Of a DNA stretch of 24,908 nucleotides, positions 1-5,200 are shown piece by piece. The DNA comes from a virus: the IMG/VR virus record IMGVR_UViG_3300047408_000155, positions 1 through 24,908 of that record; one strand, given 5' to 3'. The notes under the pieces are model-generated. The model made no database searches and was not told the origin of the DNA. It was given only the letters and a program-made list of their open reading frames with translations. The position numbers and the translations under genes were made by a program. Each line of letters opens with the position of its first letter. Positions within the stretch are counted from its first letter, which is position 1.

Positions 1-147
1 ATCATCGATCTGGTGACGGCCGGCGGCATGCATTGGCTGTCCTCCATCGCCACGGACCTCAAGCCCGGCAGAACCATCGGGGGCGGCGGCGCGATCCTCT
101 CGATGTTCTACGTCTTTCGCTACCCCCTGTTTCCCTCGCGCTACTAG
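1..147 (+). CDS. C-terminal end of an unidentified structural gene (partial)
   Basis: An open frame enters from the left edge and ends at TAG 145-147, giving the last 48 residues of a protein that ends in FRYPLFPSRY. It lies directly before the tail tube gene, where siphophages usually carry a tail terminator or head-tail connector, so such a role is possible, but no family signature can be read from so short a piece. The stop codon is followed at once by the ribosome binding site of the next gene, consistent with one operon. The function is not recognised. Confidence 0.6.
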   Translation: MIDLVTAGGMHWLSSIATDLKPGRTIGGGGAILSMFYVFRYPLFPSRY

Positions 148-161
148 GAAAGGAGCCGGCA

Positions 162-722
162 ATGGTCGCGCCTCATGAACAGTCGCCAAATATCGGTAAC
201 TATGTCGTCGGCCGCGGCATCGGCTACATCAAGCTGATCCCCCCGAGCACAAACCCGGACGCAGCTTATGTCGACGCGGGCAATATCACCGAGTTCACGT
301 TCCAGGTGAAGCCGACCCGGCTGGAGCACTTCTCGTCACGCATAGGCGTGAGAAAAAAGGACATGGTCGTGGTGACCGAACTCGCGGCCACGCTCACCAT
401 GGTGCTCGAAGAGTTCACGGCCCGTAACTTGGCGTTCGCTGCATTGGGTATTCAGGCGGAGTCTCCGCCAGGCACCCATTCGGTCAGCATCTTGTCGCAG
501 CCGCTGATTTACGCGGCATTCAAGTTCGTGAGCACCAACGTGGTCGGCCCACAGTGGACGTATGAGTTCCCTGTTTGCCTGTTCACGCCGAGTAAGGCCA
601 TGAGCTTGCTGCCCGCTGGCAGCGGGACGTGGGGCGCGATGGATTTCGAATGCGACGTGCTCTACGACGACGTAACTCAGGCCTTCGGTCACGCCACGGC
701 TACGGACATTCTGTCGCCGTAG
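162..722 (+). CDS. Major tail tube protein
   Basis: This 186-residue protein looks like a siphovirus major tail (tube) protein, which polymerises as stacked rings around the tape measure. Seen: an N-terminal segment with VGRGIGYIKL, then DAGNITEF (about residues 38-45), then a stretch near residues 52-66 with LEHFSSRIGVRKKD, followed by a beta-rich body. A 'DAGN-x-TEF ... LEH-x-SS-x-x-G-x-R-x-KD' pattern is typical of tail tube families in alphaproteobacterial phages. The ATG at 162 is chosen over an upstream in-frame start at 33 because it has a strong AGGAAAGGAG site at 146-154, and because the upstream extension overlaps the preceding gene and is low-complexity. The position directly before the chaperone and tape-measure genes supports the call. 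Confidence 0.82.
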   Translation: MVAPHEQSPNIGNYVVGRGIGYIKLIPPSTNPDAAYVDAGNITEFTFQVKPTRLEHFSSRIGVRKKDMVVVTELAATLTMVLEEFTARNLAFAALGIQAESPPGTHSVSILSQPLIYAAFKFVSTNVVGPQWTYEFPVCLFTPSKAMSLLPAGSGTWGAMDFECDVLYDDVTQAFGHATATDILSP

Positions 723-752
723 GTGGCGGCCGGGTGATGCGTAGGATGTGCC

Positions 753-1247
753 ATGGGAAGCATGCTGTCGCTGCTCGACGTTCTGCCGCGCAGCGAGAAG
801 GTGCCCGTCGGGGACGGCCAGGAGTTGACGGTCTTCGGCATCTCCACGGAAGACGTGGGAAGGATACTGCAGCGTTTCCCGAATGCGTTTCACCAGATGG
901 CCAACAGCGGCGGGAACATCGCTGGATGGGACCCGGCTTTGCTGGGTGCGATGCTGGCGGCGAGCCAGCGCAACGGCAGCGAGCACTCGATGCTCGGCAA
1001 TGACGTGGCCGAGTCACGCGGCCGCAGCTTGGGAATGGGCGTTCAGCTAAAGCTCGTGCAGGCCATTGGGAGGTGCACGTTTCCTGATGGCCTCGGCCCT
1101 TTTCTCGAAGAGTTAGCTTCGATGTCATCGGGAGCCCAGCAGGTGTTACAGGTGGTCGTGCAAGTCGCTTCAAAGGCCCAGGCTATGACCTCGCCGCCCA
1201 GGCCGAAGCCCTCGGCGCCGCCCGCCACCCAGCCGTCTGGAAGCTGA
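753..1247 (+). CDS. Tail assembly chaperone, unshifted form (lambda gpG-like)
   Basis: This 164-residue protein is the upstream frame of a tail assembly chaperone pair; such proteins bind the tape measure and help polymerise the tail tube, and are absent from the virion. It sits between the tail tube and tape-measure genes, the invariant place for this pair. Residues 1 to about 141 look like real coding sequence (PVGDGQELTVFGISTEDVG near the start, helical GPFLEELAS later). The last ~20 residues (Pro/Ser-rich, ending PPATQPSGS) look like the run-on of the unshifted frame. The start at 753 has AGGA at 743-746; an ATG at 762 is an alternative. The identification rests mainly on gene position and the -1 overlapping downstream frame rather than on strong sequence similarity. 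Confidence 0.75.
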   Translation: MGSMLSLLDVLPRSEKVPVGDGQELTVFGISTEDVGRILQRFPNAFHQMANSGGNIAGWDPALLGAMLAASQRNGSEHSMLGNDVAESRGRSLGMGVQLKLVQAIGRCTFPDGLGPFLEELASMSSGAQQVLQVVVQVASKAQAMTSPPRPKPSAPPATQPSGS

Positions 1248-1420
1248 CGCCGCGGCAGATGTCCGCACTCCTGTTCATCCAGGAGAAGCGGAAATCGCAG
1301 GAGCGGATCGATTTCGTCAGCCAGATCCGGATCGCACAGCACGGTGATAAGCATTCCTACGAGAAGCAACTGGAGCGCTGGGCGAAGGACGCCGAAATCC
1401 GGCTATCATTTGAGGACTAA
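753..1420 (+). CDS. Tail assembly chaperone, -1 frameshift fusion (lambda gpGT-like)
   Basis: The frame one base behind the chaperone frame is open from upstream of 1097 to TAA 1418-1420. It has no good start of its own but a convincing coding sequence: WKLTPRQMSALLFIQEKRKS, then QERIDFVSQIRIAQHGD and a charged helical C-terminus ending IRLSFED. This matches the T part of a G/GT system, in which a small fraction of ribosomes slip -1 near the end of G to make a longer chaperone whose T domain contacts the tape measure or tube. If slippage occurs at A_AAG 1172-1175, the product is about 222 residues; it would be longer in the T frame if CCCTTTT 1097-1103 is used. The fusion is inferred; the T coding sequence itself is seen clearly. 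Without frameshifting, 1248-1420 would be an unexplained coding-like gap. Confidence 0.72.
1097..1103 (+). other. Alternative slippery heptamer CCCTTTT
   Basis: Read in the chaperone frame this is C CCT TTT, which fits the X XXY YYZ rule for tandem -1 slippage, and the -1 frame is free of stops from here to 1418. Against it, the unshifted frame still looks like good coding sequence (FLEELAS) for about 25 codons after this heptamer, so slippage here would discard a conserved-looking helix. Confidence 0.28.
1172..1175 (+). other. Candidate -1 slippery site A_AAG
   Basis: In the chaperone frame the codons read TCA AAG; the AAG tRNA could re-pair on AAA after a -1 slip. Beyond this point the upstream frame becomes Pro/Ser-rich and the -1 frame becomes protein-like (GPGYDLAAQ). 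The motif is only a tetramer, because TCA cannot re-pair well on TTC. Its position, at the apparent transition of coding quality, is the main argument. Confidence 0.35.
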
Positions 1421-1425
1421 CGCCC

Positions 1426-1944
1426 ATGGTCGGTTTCACATACGACGGCAACGCCGGAAAGCTCAAGGGCAACATGGTGGCGGCTGGAAATGCTGTTAAG
1501 GAGGCATGCGAGAACGCCTGCAAAGACGCCGCCAAGGCGATCGAGGAGCGCGGCCGCGCCAGCATTGCGGGCGGCGGCAGGTTCGGCCCGCGGTGGACAC
1601 AGGCATTCAATTCGAAGACCGAGGAAAGCGGCAACGAGATCAAGATCGTCTCGACGATGAGTGGCGGGCCGCCGGTCAGCTATTGGAAGGTTTTCGAGTT
1701 TGGCGCGACGATATCAGGCAAGAATGGGATGTTGGCGATTCCTATCGATCCCAACAACACGGTATGGCCACGCGATCGCGGGAATCTATTTCGCAGGGGG
1801 CGCGCGCTGTTCGACACGCAGACCAAGGAGCCAGAGTACATATTGACGCCGCAGGTGACGATTCCGCAGAAGTGGCACCTGCGGGATATCATCAAGCAGG
1901 TAGCAAATGAATTAAAAGGTTTCTACCACATCAATTTGAGGTGA
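1426..1944 (+). CDS. Small tail-associated protein, possibly tail completion/minor tail
   Basis: This 172-residue protein lies between the chaperone and tape-measure genes. The first ~65 residues are Ala/Lys/Glu-rich and likely helical. The middle has VSYWKVFEFGATISGKNG followed by MLAIPID, a pattern reminiscent of phage families that place an 'E-x-G-A-x-I ... L-A-I-P' block in small neck or minor tail proteins (HK97 gp10-like or DUF6441-like). The family match is from memory and not decisive. It starts at ATG 1426, five bases after the GT stop, with GAGGA (1412-1416) upstream. The 3' end overlaps convergently by 14 bases with the minus-strand gene 1931-2212, which suggests that the latter was inserted at the very end of this gene. 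Confidence 0.6.
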   Translation: MVGFTYDGNAGKLKGNMVAAGNAVKEACENACKDAAKAIEERGRASIAGGGRFGPRWTQAFNSKTEESGNEIKIVSTMSGGPPVSYWKVFEFGATISGKNGMLAIPIDPNNTVWPRDRGNLFRRGRALFDTQTKEPEYILTPQVTIPQKWHLRDIIKQVANELKGFYHINLR

Positions 1945-2212
1945 ATCGGTGTCTGATGCCCTCGCCGTCATGTCGTGGAAAGCGGCTCATGAGTTCTCTT
2001 CTGAGACAGCCGCAACTGTGGCTTCGTCCGGATCGCAAGCTGGAGCTATCTACGATTTTTTCTTTGCCGCAGTCGCATCTGCACAGAAGACCCGCGACTT
2101 TGCTTTGCCCATTCCCTTTCGGGCGATAATAAAGCGGGAACCATTCCAGGACGGTCCACTGCCCGAAGCGTTTCCCGACCAACCAAGGCGTGATACTGGG
2201 TTTGCCAGCCAT
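1931..2212 (-). CDS. Small zinc-ribbon protein, moron-like (HNH/AP2-associated N-terminal domain)
   Basis: This is the only minus-strand gene, 93 residues. It has the layout VGKRFGQWTVLEW (residues 12-24), a paired-Cys knuckle CRCDCGKEKIV (C44, C46, C48), then SLRSGRSHSCGCL (C67, C69). This CxCxC...CxC arrangement is typical of small phage proteins and of the N-terminal zinc ribbon in AP2/HNH-type endonucleases; here no nuclease domain follows, so it is either a stand-alone DNA-binding protein or the remnant of a homing endonuclease. The start codon (CAT on the plus strand at 2210-2212) is preceded by AAGGGAG, about 7-8 bases upstream on the minus strand. An inverted gene between late tail genes is the usual picture of a moron with its own expression. 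The exact role is unknown. Confidence 0.72.
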   Translation of the reverse strand: MAGKPSITPWLVGKRFGQWTVLEWFPLYYRPKGNGQSKVAGLLCRCDCGKEKIVDSSSLRSGRSHSCGCLRRELMSRFPRHDGEGIRHRFTSN

Positions 2213-2213
2213 A

Positions 2214-2229
2214 GGACACTCCCTTGTCC
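2214..2229. promoter_or_regulatory. Small hairpin with the minus-strand gene's ribosome binding site in its loop
   Basis: GGACA (2214-2218) and TGTCC (2225-2229) are perfect inverted arms around CTCCCT. On the minus strand the loop contributes AGGGAG, the putative Shine-Dalgarno of the 93-residue gene. The stem is only 5 bp, so an effect on translation is speculative. Confidence 0.3.
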
Positions 2230-2236
2230 GTGGTTA

Positions 2237-2270
2237 GAGCCGTTGAGATGTTTGTCCGTCTCAGCGGCTC
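2237..2270. promoter_or_regulatory. Strong inverted repeat between the moron-like gene and the tape measure
   Basis: GAGCCGTTGAGA (2237-2248) pairs with TCTCAGCGGCTC (2259-2270): a 12-bp stem with one mismatch in DNA (a G-U pair in plus-strand RNA) and a 10-base loop. It lies in the only real intergenic stretch, in the leader of both divergent genes. No T-run follows on either strand, so it is not a textbook intrinsic terminator. It could be an attenuator, a protein-binding operator or an RNA-processing site. Confidence 0.55.
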
Positions 2271-2291
2271 GCAGCTTTGCTGGAGCTTAGC

Positions 2292-5200
2292 ATGGCCGGG
2301 GACGACATAGTTCAGTCGATTGCCCTCTCTGGCCAGGACCAGGTCATCGAGGCGTTCGGCGAGATCGCGAGCGCGGGCACCGAAGCTTTTGCCAGAGTAG
2401 CTGAGGCAGCGGAAAAGGCGGAGTCGCCGTTCGCCAAGCTCGCCGAGACGCTTGCTGGCGTGGCGGCGGCGGGCGGTGCGATCGGCGGGCTCACGTTCAA
2501 GTGGGCGGACGAGAGCGCCAAGACCGTCCACCAGATGGAAATTCTGGCCGACCAGACCGGCGAGAGCGTCGAGAACATTTCGGCGCTGGAGGGGGCGATC
2601 ACCGCGCTGGGCGGCAGCGGGGAAGGGCTCAGCACCAGTTTCCGGCGCATGGGCCAGGCGATCACGCAGGAATGGCAAAAAGTAAAGGAAGAGGTTTCCA
2701 ACGCTTCCGACAAGGTGATCGACGACAATCTCCGGGTTGATAGGGCCGAAGAATCGGTCGACCGCGCACGGTTGGCCCGTCAGAAGGCGTTCGGCGGCCG
2801 GGTTGATCCGCATCAAGAGCAGCTATTGAAGCGGAGGGAGGCCGTCACCGCGCTGGAGCACGCGGAGCAGGCCGAGCACGAGGCCGAGAAGAAGCGGACG
2901 AATGACAGGCTTAGTTCCTACGAGGTCGTCACCAAGGCGGTTGGCGATATCCTCAAAGGCCAGAAGACGCTTGCCGAGGCAGGCAAAGAGGCCAATCTCA
3001 CCACCGACAACATTTTCAAGGGATTGATCGGCAACACCGAGGGCGCCGAGGAGGCGCTGAAGAATTTCAACGGCAGCTTGCTATCGATCCAGGGTGAGGG
3101 GCCGAAGGTCCTGGACGTTTTCAAAAACGTCGCCGACTTCGTCAAGAACAGCGGCAATGCCGCGGAAAATTCCGCGGTGATGATGCGCCTGATGGGGCGC
3201 ACGATGGGCTCCGACATGATCCCTGTGTTCAAGCAGGGTAGTCAGGGCATCGAAGAATTCATGCACAAAATGGAGCACCTCGGCCTCACCATGGGTGAGG
3301 TCGAGGAGCACAGGGCGACCGCCTTCCATCAGGCGTTCAACCGGCTCTCCTCGGTCCTCGATGTCACCAAGACGAAGCTCGGCCTCATGTTCGCCCCCGC
3401 GTGGGCGGAGAACATGAATAAGTTCACCGATTATGTTTCGGAGAACCACAAACAGATTCTCGCGTGGGGCGGGGACATCGCCGGAAAGATCACGCCCTAC
3501 ATCAAGGGTTTCGGCGATTCGATGCAGGGCCTTGCGCGGGCGATCGTCGGTGACGATAGCCGCGCCGATCAGAACGTAGAGAGGTGGCAAAAGAGGTTTG
3601 AGGGGATTGGGAAGGCGCTGCATACCCTGAAGGAAGATGCGACCGCCATTATTGAGCCGGTTAAAAAACAATTAAGCTCATTGTTTCAGCAAGACCTTTC
3701 CACGCTGGAGACCGGCGCCATCATGTTGGGCGCCTTCAAGGCGCTGGGTGGCAAAGTTGGGAAAGCGTTTGCCGGGGCTTTTATAGCTGAGCTTGCGGCC
3801 GAAAAATTCGCGCCTGGACTGGCGGATTGGTTCAAGAAGCTGACCGGCCAGGCCAAGGATCAGATCGAGGACCAGAGTAAAGCTGGAGGCGGCGAAGCTG
3901 GAGGCGGCGCTCCAAAAAGCTTGCTCGAACAACTTTCTCCGTTCAGTTCAGCGAAGGGGGCGGGGGCTCCTGATTTGGTTCATGGGGCCGAGCCGGCAGG
4001 CGAACTGAAGCCGTTAACTCCATTGCTGGAGCAGAAGGCGCAAAAGCCTACCGGGTTCTTCAGCGAGGAAAACCGGAGGCTTCTGCGCGAGCATGAATTG
4101 ATGGGCGGCCCAGGCGTTCGGTTCGCGCCAGGTGTCACCGCTGTGGAGCCCGTCGAGCAGACGCCATTCAATGCAGCGTTCTCCAAGCTTCAGAGCGGCA
4201 AGAAACTCAGCGAAGATGATGCCCGGCAATTGTACAAGCGCGGCATCGTCGTCCCGCCCGGGCGCGTGGGCAAGGAAGAGGAGGAACCCAAGGCCTCTAC
4301 GGTGGCCCCCGCCACAGAGCACCCGGCGACCACAGAGCATCCGGCTGCGATTCCAGAGGGGCAAACAGAGCCGTCGCCAGATGAATCAGGGGAGCTAAGC
4401 AGGCTTGCCGTCGGCAGCGGTTTAAGCCTCTACGCGCTGAAGAAAATGGGCATCGGTCCGACGCGGCTGCTGCAGCTGCTCGGTAAGGGCGCGAAGACAG
4501 GTGGCAAGGGTCTGCTGGGTCTCCTCGGAGCGGTTGGGGTTGGTGGCGCCTTCCTTGGCGGCGCGCTCAAAGGAGGTGGGTCTGAACTCGGTGATTTCTT
4601 TGGTGGCGTATTCAAAGGAGGCAGAGCCCAGTATCGCGAGATGATGGGCGGTGGGGCTGGCGCTGGCGCTGGTGCTGGTGCTGAGGCTGGCGCAGCCGCT
4701 CCTGGTGCCGCCGGCGCGCTTCCCGAGATCGGCGTGGAGATACCGCAGGCTGGGGCTGCAGGAGCTGCTGGAGCCGGCGAGGCGGGGGCCTCGACTGGTC
4801 TACTGAGCGGCGGGTGGAAGGGCCTCCTGCAATTCGGCGGCGTTGCTGGCGCGGCGCTCAGCATCTTGGAGATGATCAACAAGGCCAAGACCCGTGAGCA
4901 GGTCGGCACTGCGCTCAAAGGGCGTGGTTTCTCTGACGAGCAGGTCGATAAATTCCTCAACCAGTCGATCGAGGAGCAGCACAAGTTTCTAGATCTGTCG
5001 CGCGCGGAGCAACTCAAGAGACTGGACGCCATACCGAGCGAGCCGACGACTCCCGAGACCATGAAGGGATTCAATCTCCCGAGCCGGGAGGATCGAGGCA
5101 AGCGCTCCGAGGTCGAGGACGACGCCACCAAGTCCCTCAAGGACATGGCCGACGCGACGGACAAGGTCAATGAGGCGCAGAAGCCGCAAGCTGGCGCGAT

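Noticed and set aside
33-161. N-terminal extension of the tail tube gene to an ATG at 33
   Set aside because: It overlaps the preceding gene fully, is Arg/His-rich and unlike a tail tube start; ATG 162 has a strong ribosome binding site.
336-986. Minus-strand open frame of 216 codons opposite the tail tube and chaperone genes
   Set aside because: It crosses two well-supported plus-strand genes, has Arg/His-rich shadow composition and no start signal.
2237-2270. Calling the inverted repeat an intrinsic terminator
   Set aside because: There is no U-run after the stem on either strand and the tape measure must be transcribed through it, so it is kept only as a structural element of unknown role.
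1949-2290. Plus-strand open frame of 113 codons opposite the zinc-ribbon gene
   Set aside because: The minus-strand frame has a recognisable CxCxC...CxC motif and a good ribosome binding site; the plus frame has neither.
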